A DNA stretch of 64,000 nucleotides from Citrobacter sp. RHB25-C09 (GCF_013836145.1 NZ_CP057483.1:3410001-3474000); one strand, 5' to 3'. Shown: positions 16,807 to 26,554, numbered from the stretch's first letter. Program-made: numbers and translations. Notes: generated by a model from the sequence alone, not told the origin.

Positions 16807-18231
16807 ATGTCTTTATTTCCGCAAGGATTTTTATGGGGCGGCGCGCTGGCCGCCAACCAGTCTGAAGGAGCGTATCGCGAAGGCGGTAAAGGGTTAACCA
16901 CCGTCGATATGATCCCTCACGGCGAGCACCGCATGCCGGTAAAACTTGGACTGGAAAAGCGCTTTCAACTGCGGAATGATGAGTTTTATCCTAGCCATAC
17001 GGCGATCGATTTCTATCATCGTTATAAAGAAGATATCGCGCTGATGGCTGAAATGGGGTTCACGGTTTTTCGCACCTCGATCGCCTGGAGCCGCATTTAC
17101 CCTAACGGTGACGAACTGACACCCAATGAGGAAGGCATCGCGTTTTACCGCGCGGTATTTGCTGAATGCAAAAAGTACGGTATTGAACCTCTGGTCACCC
17201 TTTGCCACTTTGACGTCCCTATGCATCTGGTCAGGGAATACGGCTCCTGGCGCAACCGCAAGATGGTGGAGTTTTTCACTCGCTATGCCCGTACCTGTTT
17301 TGACGCGTTCGACGGTCTGGTGAAGTACTGGCTCACCTTCAATGAAATCAACATTATGCTGCACAGCCCGTTCTCCGGTGCCGGGCTGGTGTTTGAAGAG
17401 GGTGAAAATCAGGATCAGGTGAAGTATCAGGCCGCGCACCATGAGCTGATCGCCAGCGCGCTGGCAACCAAAATCGCGCATGAGATCAACCCAAACAACC
17501 AGGTAGGCTGCATGCTGGCAGGAGGAAACTTCTATCCCTACTCCTGTAAGCCAGAAGATGTCTGGACGGCACTGGAAAAAGATCGTGAAAACCTGTTTTT
17601 TATTGACGTTCAGGCACGCGGTGCCTATCCGGCCTATTCCGCTCGCGTGTTTCGTGAAAAAGGCGTGGTGATTGAGAAAGCGCCTGAAGACGATGCGATC
17701 CTGAAAAATACCGTTGATTTCGTCTCGTTCAGCTATTACGCCTCACGCTGTGCCTCGGCGGAAATGAACGCGAAAAATACCAGTGCGGCGAACGTGGTGA
17801 AGTCGCTGCGGAACCCGTACATTCAGGTCAGTGACTGGGGTTGGGGGATCGACCCACTGGGCCTGCGCATCACCATGAATATGATGTACGACCGTTATCA
17901 GAAGCCGCTGTTTCTGGTAGAAAACGGTCTCGGCGCGAAAGATGAAGTCGATGCCAACGGGGAGATCAACGACGATTACCGGATCAGCTACCTACGTGAG
18001 CACATCCGGGCAATGGCCGACGCCATTGAGGACGGCGTGCCGCTGATGGGATACACCACCTGGGGCTGTATCGATCTGGTTGCGGCATCGACCGGCGAGA
18101 TGAGCAAACGCTATGGATTCGTCTATGTTGACCGCGACGACGCCGGTAACGGCACGCTGGCACGTACCCGTAAAAAATCGTTCTGGTGGTATAAAAAAGT
18201 GATCGCCAGTAACGGAGAGGATCTGGCGTGA
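16807..18231 (+). CDS. ascB: 6-phospho-beta-glucosidase
   Basis: 474-residue glycoside hydrolase family 1 enzyme that splits phosphorylated beta-glucosides made by AscF. The acid/base Glu is in LTFNEIN and the nucleophile Glu in LVENGLG. The start at 16807 gives MSLFPQGFLWGGALAANQ, with TGAGGTTTACT before it. Second gene of ascFB. Confidence 0.97.
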   Translation: MSLFPQGFLWGGALAANQSEGAYREGGKGLTTVDMIPHGEHRMPVKLGLEKRFQLRNDEFYPSHTAIDFYHRYKEDIALMAEMGFTVFRTSIAWSRIYPNGDELTPNEEGIAFYRAVFAECKKYGIEPLVTLCHFDVPMHLVREYGSWRNRKMVEFFTRYARTCFDAFDGLVKYWLTFNEINIMLHSPFSGAGLVFEEGENQDQVKYQAAHHELIASALATKIAHEINPNNQVGCMLAGGNFYPYSCKPEDVWTALEKDRENLFFIDVQARGAYPAYSARVFREKGVVIEKAPEDDAILKNTVDFVSFSYYASRCASAEMNAKNTSAANVVKSLRNPYIQVSDWGWGIDPLGLRITMNMMYDRYQKPLFLVENGLGAKDEVDANGEINDDYRISYLREHIRAMADAIEDGVPLMGYTTWGCIDLVAASTGEMSKRYGFVYVDRDDAGNGTLARTRKKSFWWYKKVIASNGEDLA

Positions 18232-18238
18232 TGGTATT

Positions 18239-18270
18239 GCCGGATGGCGCTTGCGCTTATCCGGCCTACG
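18239..18270. repeat. REP element after ascB
   Basis: GCCGGATGGCGCTTGCGCTTATCC and GGCCTAC form a single REP stem-loop between the convergent ascB and symE-like gene ends. Confidence 0.85.
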
Positions 18271-18274
18271 CCTC

Positions 18275-18508
18275 TCACGCCTGTTCGATCACTAACTTCC
18301 CCTGCATGACTGCCACGTTCACCACAGTACCGGTGGGGAAACCCGCCTGTTCCAGCCAGTCGCCATTAATGGTTAACGATGCATGTCGGCTATAGCGCCG
18401 CGTGTTGCCGGTTTTGGGGTCTTCATGACGCTTCCTGACGTAGCTGACCTTTAAACGACGAAACGGTTTAACGATAGCGGTGTCAGTGTTGCCAGCTTCA
18501 ATAGTCAT
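18275..18508 (-). CDS. SymE-family toxin-like protein
   Basis: 77 residues: a polar N terminus, then RRLKVSYVRKRHEDPKTG, ITLxG-like SLTINGDWLEQAGF and TGTVVNVAVMQGKLVI. These match the AbrB-fold core of E. coli SymE, an SOS-induced toxin with nuclease-like effects on nucleic acids. The start at 18508 has AAGGAACAGTT as ribosome site; longer in-frame extensions would run into hycI. A LexA-like box stands 38 bp upstream. E. coli K-12 has no such gene between ascB and hycI, so this is an accessory insertion. Toxicity and any antisense antitoxin RNA are not shown. Confidence 0.75.
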   Translation of the reverse strand: MTIEAGNTDTAIVKPFRRLKVSYVRKRHEDPKTGNTRRYSRHASLTINGDWLEQAGFPTGTVVNVAVMQGKLVIEQA

Positions 18509-18545
18509 AACTGTTCCTTGTTGCCCACAGGCAGAAATAAAACAC

Positions 18546-18561
18546 CTGTATAAAATGCCAG
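18546..18561. promoter_or_regulatory. LexA-like box upstream of the symE-like gene
   Basis: CTGTATAAAATGCCAG fits the SOS box CTGT-N8-ACAG with one mismatch. It is centred about 45 bp upstream of the start codon, an expected repressor position. E. coli symE is LexA-controlled. Confidence 0.5.
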
Positions 18562-18644
18562 TAAAATTAAGGGTGAGCAAATCTGAAACTGGAAGGAAGA
18601 TTCCGGAATTAAAATGCAAAGAATGTAAGGCTGAAGTGAGGCTG

Positions 18645-18681
18645 GCCGGATAAGGCGTGTCCTCACGCCACCATCCGGCAC
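18645..18681. repeat. REP element before hycI stop
   Basis: TGGCCGGATAAGGCGTG and CACGCCACCATCCGGCA form a REP hairpin just downstream of the hycI stop. Confidence 0.8.
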
Positions 18682-18684
18682 TGT

Positions 18685-19155
18685 TTACGCGTCGGGTACG
18701 TCCAGTTCCGCAAACCCGCCGCACCCTTCCCAACCATCGAGCCGCTGATAAACGATCTCGACGGCATCTTTAATCGGCTGGGTCATTGGGTAATAAAAGC
18801 CGACGATATCCGGCTGAATGCCTAAGAAGATCACCTCGCCGACATCCTCCCTGAGCTGATCGACAAGGTAATTCAGCGGCATGTTATGGGTGGTCATCAT
18901 AAACATCTCGGCGATATCGTCCGGGTCGATGATGCGGATCTCGCCAGGGTTCAGCCCCATGTCAGTGGCATCAACAATGAGCAGACGATCCGGGCGCAGT
19001 TCCCGAATAGCAACAATGTCGTTTTCCGGTACGCTGCCGCCATCAATGACGATCCAGCGCCCTTTTGCTTCAGCGGCACACTTTTCCGCCAGTAGTGGGC
19101 CCGCGCCGTCATCACCCATCATGCTATTGCCCACACACAGTAAAACGTCAGTCAC
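18685..19155 (-). CDS. hycI: Hydrogenase 3 maturation endopeptidase
   Basis: 156-residue nickel-dependent protease that removes the C-terminal extension of HycE after Ni insertion. It has the family pattern VGNSMMGDDGAGP (Asp/Glu metal ligands), VDATDMG and a later His (THNMPL). It is the last gene of the hyc operon and overlaps hycH by 8 bp. Confidence 0.97.
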   Translation of the reverse strand: MTDVLLCVGNSMMGDDGAGPLLAEKCAAEAKGRWIVIDGGSVPENDIVAIRELRPDRLLIVDATDMGLNPGEIRIIDPDDIAEMFMMTTHNMPLNYLVDQLREDVGEVIFLGIQPDIVGFYYPMTQPIKDAVEIVYQRLDGWEGCGGFAELDVPDA

Positions 19156-19558
19156 GCAGTCTCCTCACCATCAGATAGATGGCGCTCTCCTGATGAATAT
19201 TGTGCAGCAAGCTGAGCAACTGTTTGCTCCACGCCTGCAGCTGCGGGCTTTGCACGGCGAGCGCCCTGTCAAACGCACATGCCAGCATTTGCACGTGATT
19301 GACATCGATAACGATCTCGCCGTATCTAGGCACCCCCTCCATTTTGCGGCGGGCTTCACTGCCCGCCTCAAGAGTGGCGATCCATGCCTGGTAGGCGTCC
19401 CACGGACAGGTGAGCGCCGCTTCCAGACAGTCGATGACCCCAAGGTGGTGGCCAATCGCCAGGCTGTAATAGACAACCTGCTGCGCCTCTGGAGGCGTCG
19501 CATCGTTCTCATCAATAAACTTACGGCTCAGTTGACTGAACACCACCGTTTCACTCAT
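19148..19558 (-). CDS. hycH: Formate hydrogenlyase maturation protein HycH
   Basis: 136-residue small cytoplasmic protein needed for assembly of hydrogenase 3, without known catalytic motifs. Overlaps both hycI and hycG by a few bases, showing coupled translation. Confidence 0.95.
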   Translation of the reverse strand: MSETVVFSQLSRKFIDENDATPPEAQQVVYYSLAIGHHLGVIDCLEAALTCPWDAYQAWIATLEAGSEARRKMEGVPRYGEIVIDVNHVQMLACAFDRALAVQSPQLQAWSKQLLSLLHNIHQESAIYLMVRRLRD

Positions 19559-20322
19559 CGGATACGTGCCTCTTCTACGACCTGATTAAGGTGTGTAACG
19601 ATCTCAGTCAGACGCGGATCGTTTTCCGCTTCCAGCCAGCGCGTAACCTGATGTTCACCCTGCCCTAACTGGCGCAGGTAATCATCGGCAATCTGGCGGC
19701 CGTAGCGATAACCCGCCAGTCGGCGTGCCTCGCGATCCACTTTGACGCGTAGCGGCTGCACCATATCAGGATGGAGAATCTCAGCCGCCTGGCCGTCAAG
19801 TTCACCCGGCGCGCGGGCGTGAATTTTCTGCTCCAGCAGGCCCAGCGCCATCGCAAACCCGTACAGCGTTGCCGCTGGGGTTGGCGGGCAGCCGGGTATG
19901 TAGACATCGACCGGGACGATCTTGTCGGTGCCACACCAGACGCAGTACAGGTCGTGGAAAATACCGCCGCTGTTGCCGCAGGCGCCGTAAGAGATACAGA
20001 TTTTCGGATCCGGCGCGGACTGCCATGCACGCAGCGCCGGGGAACGCATGGCACGGGTCACCGCCCCGGTGAACAGCAGGATATCCGCATGTCGCGGCGA
20101 CGGAACGACTTTGATGCCGAAACGTTCGGCATCAAACAGCGGCGACAGGGTGGCAAAAATCTCGATTTCGCATCCATTGCAACCGCCACAGTCCACGCGG
20201 TATACGTAGGCCGAGCGCTTGATATTCTTCAGTAAGGACGCCTTCATGCTGGCGATGGATTCATCCACTGTCATCGGTACGGGAATGCCGTTGGCGTCGC
20301 GTGGGCCGAGTAAATTGCTCAT
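19555..20322 (-). CDS. hycG: Hydrogenase 3 small subunit
   Basis: 255 residues. NuoB/small-subunit-like iron-sulfur protein of formate hydrogenlyase, with CGGCNGCEIE and CISYGACG, and PGCPPTPAATLYG supplying the further cluster ligands. It passes electrons from HycF/HycB to the [NiFe] centre in HycE on the cytoplasmic face of the membrane. Confidence 0.97.
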   Translation of the reverse strand: MSNLLGPRDANGIPVPMTVDESIASMKASLLKNIKRSAYVYRVDCGGCNGCEIEIFATLSPLFDAERFGIKVVPSPRHADILLFTGAVTRAMRSPALRAWQSAPDPKICISYGACGNSGGIFHDLYCVWCGTDKIVPVDVYIPGCPPTPAATLYGFAMALGLLEQKIHARAPGELDGQAAEILHPDMVQPLRVKVDREARRLAGYRYGRQIADDYLRQLGQGEHQVTRWLEAENDPRLTEIVTHLNQVVEEARIR

Positions 20323-20864
20323 TAGCTGGCCTCTTTCATATGACGAGTCAGTTCAATACGGTCGGACGGCACCAGGCATTTCTGGCGCTTGCAGTCCGGG
20401 CAGGTTTCAAAGCTTTCACGGTGGTGTTCCGCGCGGCTGTCGCCGTTGTGCTTCAGCAGTGCAATGGCATAGTCGATCTCCTTTTGCACCGCAAAAGGAC
20501 GGTTACAGACGCGACAGTTGCATAGCGCGAAACGCGACTGCTGGAGGAAGTCCTCTTTCTTCCACACCGCCAGTTCGTATTCCTGAGAGAGTTTAATTGC
20601 CGCCGTCGGGCACACTTCTTCACAGCGGGCGCAAAAGATGCAGCGTCCAAGGTTGAACTGCCAGGCCAGCTCGCCGCTCGTCAGATCGGTTTCTACCGTC
20701 AGCGCGTTCGACGGACAGGCATTCACACACGCCGCGCAGCCAATACACTGCTGTGGGTTATGCTCCGGCTTGCCGCGGAAGTTTTTATCAACCGCAATCG
20801 GCTCCAGCGGGTAGGACGAAGTCGGTGCGCCGGTTTTGATGACTTTTTTGATAAAGGTAAACAT
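20322..20864 (-). CDS. hycF: Formate hydrogenlyase iron-sulfur subunit HycF
   Basis: 180 residues with two ferredoxin motifs, CIGCAACVNACP and CIFCARCEEVCP (NuoI-like), and C-terminal Cys pairs (CNCRVC, CPDCKRQKC) that may bind another metal. Its stop shares one base with the hycG start. Confidence 0.96.
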   Translation of the reverse strand: MFTFIKKVIKTGAPTSSYPLEPIAVDKNFRGKPEHNPQQCIGCAACVNACPSNALTVETDLTSGELAWQFNLGRCIFCARCEEVCPTAAIKLSQEYELAVWKKEDFLQQSRFALCNCRVCNRPFAVQKEIDYAIALLKHNGDSRAEHHRESFETCPDCKRQKCLVPSDRIELTRHMKEAS

Positions 20865-20873
20865 GGCGATTCC

Positions 20874-22589
20874 TTATTTCAGCGGCGAGTTTTTACGCTC
20901 AATGCTGTAGCGCTCAAGTTCTTTGTACGGCACGACTTTGCTCTTCTTCTTGCGCACATCGACAACCGTCATACGGTCGGTGCAGGAATAGCAAGGGTCG
21001 AGGCTACCGATAATCAGCGGCGCATCGGAAACGGTGTTGCCCCGCAGCATATAGCGCAGGGTCGGCCAGTTGGCGTAGGTCGCCGCACGACAGCGCCAGC
21101 GGTACAGCTTCTGGTTGTCGCCGGTCATGCTCCAGTGGATATCATCGCCACGCGGCGCTTCCGAGAAGCCGAGCGCAAAGCGGTGCGGAATATAGGTAAA
21201 GCCTTCCACCATCAGCGGGCCGCCCGGCAGGTTATCCAGGCCAAAATCGATCATGTTCAGCGAGGTGTAGACCTCGTTGATGCGCACCTTCAGGCGGGAA
21301 ATGACGTCGCAGCCCTGTTCGCTGTGAACGTCCATCGGCAGCAGACCATAGCCGACAAACGGGTGATCGGCGCGGGTATCGCGCGCATGGCCGCTGGCGC
21401 GCACCATCGGGCCGACGTTGCTGAAGTCACGGGCGATCTGCGGATCCAAACGACCAATGCCTACCGTGCGCTGTTCCATGTTCGGCGTGCTGAGCAGCAT
21501 ATCCACCAGTTCCTGCACGTCACGGCGCATCTGCTGCGCCAGCTGGCGGGTCTGGATCATGTCCTCTTTCAGCAGATCGCGGCGAATCCCGCCGATCAGG
21601 TTCAGACCGTAAGTTTTACGCGCCCCGGTGAGGATTTCCGCCATCTTCATGGAGGTTTCACGTACGCGGAAGAACTGCATAAAGCCAGAGTCAAATCCGG
21701 TGAAGTGGCAGGCCAGGCCGAGGTTCAGCAGATGCGAGTGCAGGCGCTCAACTTCCAGCAGAATAGCGCGGATCATCTGCGCGCGCTCCGGCACCACGAT
21801 TCCCATCGCATTCTCGACGGAAGTGGTGTAGGCGGTGCTGTGGGCGAAGCCGCAGATGCCGCACACGCGGTCCGACAGAAAGGTGACTTCGTTGTAGCCC
21901 ATACGGGTTTCCGCGAGCTTTTCCATACCACGATGGACATAGAACAGACGGTAATCGGCATCAATGATGTTTTCGCCGTCGACAAACAGGCGGAAGTGGC
22001 CCGGTTCGTCAGAGGTGACGTGCAGCGGGCCAATCGGCACCACATTGTTTTTCTTGTCGCCCAGCTCGTTGATGAACTGATAGGTTTCGGCATCGGTGGT
22101 CGGTGCCGGACGCTGACGGTAATCCATACTGTCTTTACGCAGCGGATAGAGTTCATCCGGCCAGTCGTCCGGTAAAACCAGACGGCGTTCATCCGGCAGG
22201 CCAACCGGGATCAGCCCATACATATCGCGCACTTCACGCTCACCCCATACCGCTGCAGGCACACGCGGCGTCACGGATGGGTATTCCGGTTTGTTCGGGT
22301 CGACTTCAACGCGCACGGTGATCCAGCATTTCGTGCCCTGCTCCATCGACAGTACGTAATACACCGCGTAGTGGCCGCAAAGCTGACGTTCGTCATTACC
22401 GAACAGCACGGAAAGCCAGCCGCCCTGCTTGTAGTACAAAAACTCGACCACTTCCGGCAGGTAGTTAACCTTCACGGTGATCGTCAGCTGATCTTTGGTC
22501 TGCCAGGCTTCGTCCAGCACCACTCCAGGAAAAGCCTGGTGCAGCGCCGCAAGGTAGTGTTGACCTAATTTTTCTTCAGACATGCTCAA
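20874..22589 (-). CDS. hycE: Hydrogenase 3 large subunit, precursor
   Basis: 571 residues. The N-terminal about 170 residues are NuoC-like; the rest is the NuoD/[NiFe] large-subunit domain. Nickel ligands are in RVCGICGFAHS and LDPCYSCTDR. After this the sequence continues with a C-terminal extension starting MTVVDVRKKKSK, which HycI is known to cleave after the Arg. It is the catalytic H2-evolving subunit of formate hydrogenlyase. Confidence 0.98.
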   Translation of the reverse strand: MSMSEEKLGQHYLAALHQAFPGVVLDEAWQTKDQLTITVKVNYLPEVVEFLYYKQGGWLSVLFGNDERQLCGHYAVYYVLSMEQGTKCWITVRVEVDPNKPEYPSVTPRVPAAVWGEREVRDMYGLIPVGLPDERRLVLPDDWPDELYPLRKDSMDYRQRPAPTTDAETYQFINELGDKKNNVVPIGPLHVTSDEPGHFRLFVDGENIIDADYRLFYVHRGMEKLAETRMGYNEVTFLSDRVCGICGFAHSTAYTTSVENAMGIVVPERAQMIRAILLEVERLHSHLLNLGLACHFTGFDSGFMQFFRVRETSMKMAEILTGARKTYGLNLIGGIRRDLLKEDMIQTRQLAQQMRRDVQELVDMLLSTPNMEQRTVGIGRLDPQIARDFSNVGPMVRASGHARDTRADHPFVGYGLLPMDVHSEQGCDVISRLKVRINEVYTSLNMIDFGLDNLPGGPLMVEGFTYIPHRFALGFSEAPRGDDIHWSMTGDNQKLYRWRCRAATYANWPTLRYMLRGNTVSDAPLIIGSLDPCYSCTDRMTVVDVRKKKSKVVPYKELERYSIERKNSPLK

Positions 22590-22600
22590 ACTCTCTTAAA

Positions 22601-23524
22601 TCACGCCACCAGCAAGGAGACGAACGCTAAAAACGCAAACCCAAAACCGGCCCAGGTCACGCGGGAAGTGGCGCAAAAACGCAGGCGCGCCATGCTGTTT
22701 TCGAACAGGGCAATGACCAGCACGCCGACGAGCAGCTTGACGACGGCAATTACCAGCGCCAGCAGCAGACCGCCCGCGCTGAAGGCCTCCATCTGCCCCC
22801 ACGGCAGGAACACGCCGACGAACATTTGCAGCACCACCAGTTGCTTGAGGCTAATACCCCACTTCAGCACCGCAAAACCGCTGCCGCTGTACTCGGTCAG
22901 CGGACCTTCCTGTAACTCCTGCTCCGCTTCCGCGAGGTCGAACGGCAGCTTGCCCATTTCGATAAACGTGGCGAACGCGCAGGCACAAAGCGCGAGGATC
23001 AGCGGGATGCTGCGCGCAGCAGGCCAGTGGTAGATCGTATCGGTAATAACGCTGATGTGGGTGGAACCCGCCACCTGCGCGGCGACCCACAGCCCCAACA
23101 GCAGGATCGGCTCCACCAATACGCCGAGCATCGCTTCACGACTGGCACCAATGGCGGTAAACGGGCTACCGGTATCCAGTCCTGCAATAGAAAAGAAGAA
23201 GCGGGCAATAGCGAACAGGTAGATTAAGGTGATCAGATCACCCAGTTGTGGCAGCGGCGAAGCGACCGTTACCACCGGCAACGCGGTGGCGATAGTGAGC
23301 ATCACGCCAACCATCACAAACGGCGTCAGACGAAACACCCAACCGGAATCCGCGGGCGCAATACTCTGGCGGCCCAGCAGTTTGATCAGGTCGCGATACT
23401 CCTGCAACACGCCCGGACCGCGACGATTGTGCAGGCGGGCGCGCGCCACGCGGGTCACGCCGGACAACAGCGGCGCAGCGGCAAATAACACCAGCGCCTG
23501 AATTAACGGATATAAAACACTCAT
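22601..23524 (-). CDS. hycD: Formate hydrogenlyase membrane subunit HycD
   Basis: 307-residue NuoH-like integral membrane protein that anchors the soluble arm of formate hydrogenlyase; several hydrophobic helices and the conserved FAEAEQELQEG-like segment (FDLAEAEQELQEGPLTEYSG). It is 11 bp upstream of hycE. Confidence 0.97.
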   Translation of the reverse strand: MSVLYPLIQALVLFAAAPLLSGVTRVARARLHNRRGPGVLQEYRDLIKLLGRQSIAPADSGWVFRLTPFVMVGVMLTIATALPVVTVASPLPQLGDLITLIYLFAIARFFFSIAGLDTGSPFTAIGASREAMLGVLVEPILLLGLWVAAQVAGSTHISVITDTIYHWPAARSIPLILALCACAFATFIEMGKLPFDLAEAEQELQEGPLTEYSGSGFAVLKWGISLKQLVVLQMFVGVFLPWGQMEAFSAGGLLLALVIAVVKLLVGVLVIALFENSMARLRFCATSRVTWAGFGFAFLAFVSLLVA

Positions 23525-23526
23525 TC

Positions 23527-25353
23527 TCAGGCTCCTCGTGAAACCACAATCACCACCAGCACCGCCAACTCAATCAGCGCCAGACGACGGAACAGCAGCG
23601 GGGCCGCCGCATTCTGCCAGCCCGGAACCAGAGACGCCGGATTAAGCCATTGACGCAGTTTAAGTACCGGCGCAAAGGCCTCTTTCACCGGCATGGCAAA
23701 ACCGTGAGCGGTAATGACCATTGACTGCTCGTGGTCGTAGCCGCAAACCCATGCCGCACCGCGTGAACGCGACGGCAGACGGTTGCCTTTGAACATCGCC
23801 ATGATGATGAATGGCAGCAGCGGACAGGCAATCAGCAGCAGGGTAATCATCGGTTGCGAAACGGTGGTATTCGCCGTTTCCAGCGGCAGAGGCACTGCGG
23901 AGGAGAGAAGTGGCAGCAGCCACGGCGCAGCAACGCCGCCGAGCACGCAACAAATCGCCAGCGCCACCACGCTCACGCCCATCAGGATTGGCGCGCAGCA
24001 GGCATTTTCCGCGTCTTTCGTGCGCGGTGCGCCAAGGAAGGTGACGCCGTAGACTTTCGCCATACACATCACCGCCAGCGCACCGGTAATCGCCAGGCCA
24101 ACCGCCAGCAGCGGCCCGAGCAGACGGCCGACGAACGCGCCGCTGTCGCCCAACTTGAAGAAAGACTGGTAGATCACCCACTCACCGGCAAAACCGTTCA
24201 GCGGCGGCAGCGCGGCCATCGCCATCAGCCCTACCAGCATCGCAATGGAAATGACCGGCATACGCTTGCCGATACCGCCCAGCTTCTCGATGTCGCGGTG
24301 TCCGGTACGAAACCAGATACTGCCCGCGCCTAAAAACAGCACGCTTTTAAACAGGCTATGATTCACCAGGTGGTAAAGACCGCCGGTCAGACCAAGGGCG
24401 ATCAGCGTCGGCTGATTAAGGGCAATACCGGTGACACCCGCGCCCAGGCCGAGCAGGATAATGCCGATGTTTTCCAGAGTGTGGTACGCCAGCAGGCGCT
24501 GAATGTTGTGCTCCATCAACGCATACAGGCCGCCGACAAACGCGGTGATCATTCCGAGCACCAACAGCAAGACGCCCCACCACAGCGGCGCGTTGCCGCC
24601 GAGCAGCGACAGGGAGAGAATACCCAGCAGACCCACCTTCATCACTACGGTTGAGAACAGTGCCGCCGCCGGTGCGCTGGCGTTCGCATGCGCCTGTGGC
24701 ACCCAGCCGTGCAGTGGGATAATACCCGCCAGCAGGCCAAAGCCAGCCACGCCGAGCAGCCAGATATCCGCGCCCAACGGCTGCATCTGAACACGGAGAT
24801 CAAGCAAACGAAAATCCAGCGTGCCGTAGCGCGCCCACAACAAATAGCAGGCGACTGCCAGCAGTAGCGTTCCCAAACGCCCCAACGCAAACCACAGCTT
24901 GCCCTCTTTGCTGCACCCGGTCAGGAACACCGCGCACAGCGCCATGATCTCCGCCATCACCACCATCGTGCCAAGGTTGCTGGCAACCACCGCACATACC
25001 GCCGCCGCCATCAACAGATTCACCAGCAATCCATTGGCTTTCACCTGCGGATGACGATGCCAGTCAATGTTATAGAGGCTGACAAACAGTCCGCACAGCC
25101 CCAGCGTAATCAGCCAAATGGAATTCAGCGGCGTGATTTGTAAGCCATGCCCCAGTAAAGGCATCACGCCGGTTGCGGCCACGCCACGGGTCAGTACAAG
25201 AAATCCCGCCGCCGCTGTACACAGGCTGCCGACCGCGCCGCCAATACCGGCAATACAGCCGCTCAGCGTTTTATGAAAAGAGAACAGAAAGGCCAGCACG
25301 GCAGCGGCGGTAAACCAGGCCATACCGCTGGCGATCAGAGAAATTGCGCTCAT
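23527..25353 (-). CDS. hycC: Formate hydrogenlyase membrane subunit HycC
   Basis: 608-residue antiporter-like membrane protein related to NuoL/NuoM, with many transmembrane helices and the conserved region HGWVPQAHANASAPAAALFS followed by GGLYHLVNHSLFKSVLFL. It overlaps hycB by 4 bp. Confidence 0.97.
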   Translation of the reverse strand: MSAISLIASGMAWFTAAAVLAFLFSFHKTLSGCIAGIGGAVGSLCTAAAGFLVLTRGVAATGVMPLLGHGLQITPLNSIWLITLGLCGLFVSLYNIDWHRHPQVKANGLLVNLLMAAAVCAVVASNLGTMVVMAEIMALCAVFLTGCSKEGKLWFALGRLGTLLLAVACYLLWARYGTLDFRLLDLRVQMQPLGADIWLLGVAGFGLLAGIIPLHGWVPQAHANASAPAAALFSTVVMKVGLLGILSLSLLGGNAPLWWGVLLLVLGMITAFVGGLYALMEHNIQRLLAYHTLENIGIILLGLGAGVTGIALNQPTLIALGLTGGLYHLVNHSLFKSVLFLGAGSIWFRTGHRDIEKLGGIGKRMPVISIAMLVGLMAMAALPPLNGFAGEWVIYQSFFKLGDSGAFVGRLLGPLLAVGLAITGALAVMCMAKVYGVTFLGAPRTKDAENACCAPILMGVSVVALAICCVLGGVAAPWLLPLLSSAVPLPLETANTTVSQPMITLLLIACPLLPFIIMAMFKGNRLPSRSRGAAWVCGYDHEQSMVITAHGFAMPVKEAFAPVLKLRQWLNPASLVPGWQNAAAPLLFRRLALIELAVLVVIVVSRGA

Positions 25354-25961
25354 TTTGCCTCCCCGCTCTGAGCCTGCTGAAACAAAGTGAGATCGCCGAA
25401 ATCGGTATTGAAAGTCAGCTCACGTTTGCGTTTGCTCGCGCGAGCAATATCCATGTTGTTTACCAGATGTAGCGCTTTGGTCGGGCACATCCGCACGCAG
25501 GCCGGTCCCTGCTCATCAAAGCTACAAAGATCGCATTTGACCGCAATAGCACGAACACCCGGCACCCAGTCGAGCAGCGTGCTGACGCGCGCCGGTGCAG
25601 GAGGTGCAGGAGGCGCTTTTGACGTGTTGGCATTCGCCGGAATGTGCAGAGGACGGCTACCAGAAAATTCAATCGCCCCAAACGGACAGGCGATCCCGCA
25701 TAGCTTGCAACTCACGCACAGGCTTTCATTGAGCTGTACGGCGCCGCCGACCCGGTTAATGGCGTTGACGGGGCAAACTGTGGCGCAGGGCGCATCTTCG
25801 CAATGGTGGCAAAGCTGCGGTGCAGATTCTTTTTCATTTAGCATCACTTTCAGGCGTGGCATAGACTGCAGGCCATACTGGCGATGCGTCTCTGAACAGG
25901 CGGCTTCACAGGTGTGGCAGCCAATACAGAGTGTGGAGTCAGCAATTACAAAACGATTCAC
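25350..25961 (-). CDS. hycB: Formate hydrogenlyase ferredoxin subunit HycB
   Basis: 203 residues with four [4Fe-4S] Cys motifs (CIGCHTCEAAC, CHHCEDAPCATVCP, CVSCKLCGIACP and CDLC...CVRMCP). It carries electrons from formate dehydrogenase H to hydrogenase 3. First structural gene after hycA in the operon. Confidence 0.97.
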   Translation of the reverse strand: MNRFVIADSTLCIGCHTCEAACSETHRQYGLQSMPRLKVMLNEKESAPQLCHHCEDAPCATVCPVNAINRVGGAVQLNESLCVSCKLCGIACPFGAIEFSGSRPLHIPANANTSKAPPAPPAPARVSTLLDWVPGVRAIAVKCDLCSFDEQGPACVRMCPTKALHLVNNMDIARASKRKRELTFNTDFGDLTLFQQAQSGEAK

Positions 25962-26068
25962 CAGGCGTTCCTCAGGTGATAGTCATTTTTGACGAAAACA
26001 TGCTGATGAAATGTCAGCTTCGACACCCATCGACACGCTTGTCCCTCATATATCGCAGCGTTCCGCCC

Positions 26069-26518
26069 TTATAGCGGTGCGCCCAACTGGCTCAGATTGA
26101 TGGGTGAACCGTTCTCAATGGCGATATACAGTCTGTCGTAGACGCTGGCGATTTTTTCGAGATAGTGCTCCAGCACCTGCTCGCGATCGCGGTTGCTTAT
26201 CTGCTCGTCCACTTTCCCGTCGATGCTCAATTGCGCCTGAGCAATCAGCCGCTTATCTTCGCCCTCTTTGGTTTCCACGTAATATTCGATAGTGTGGCTA
26301 TTAAAGCCTTCCGCCATGGTGACGGTGATACGAAAGTGTTCGAACAGCACGAAACAGAGATCTTTTTCCGGTCCGCAGCTCATCGCATGATGCAAACGCG
26401 CTTTTGACAGGGTGATCCCTTGAACCAGCGAATTGCAGTAAAGATGCCACTGGTCCTGTAGGCGACGGTGCCGCTGCGCGATGTAGTCGGCTTTTTCGCT
26501 TATTTCCCAAATAGTCAT
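26069..26518 (-). CDS. hycA: Formate hydrogenlyase regulatory protein HycA
   Basis: 149 residues (E. coli 153). It counteracts FhlA activation of the hyc and hyp operons. No DNA-binding motif is visible, in line with action through FhlA. First gene of the minus-strand hyc operon, directly after a sigma54 promoter. Confidence 0.95.
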   Translation of the reverse strand: MTIWEISEKADYIAQRHRRLQDQWHLYCNSLVQGITLSKARLHHAMSCGPEKDLCFVLFEHFRITVTMAEGFNSHTIEYYVETKEGEDKRLIAQAQLSIDGKVDEQISNRDREQVLEHYLEKIASVYDRLYIAIENGSPINLSQLGAPL

Positions 26519-26554
26519 GTCAGGTTACCCGATTAACAGAGATAGCCAGCGATA

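Noticed and set aside
20760..22175. 471-codon open frame antisense to hycE
   Set aside because: Shadow of a GC-rich conserved gene; no ribosome site and no domain.
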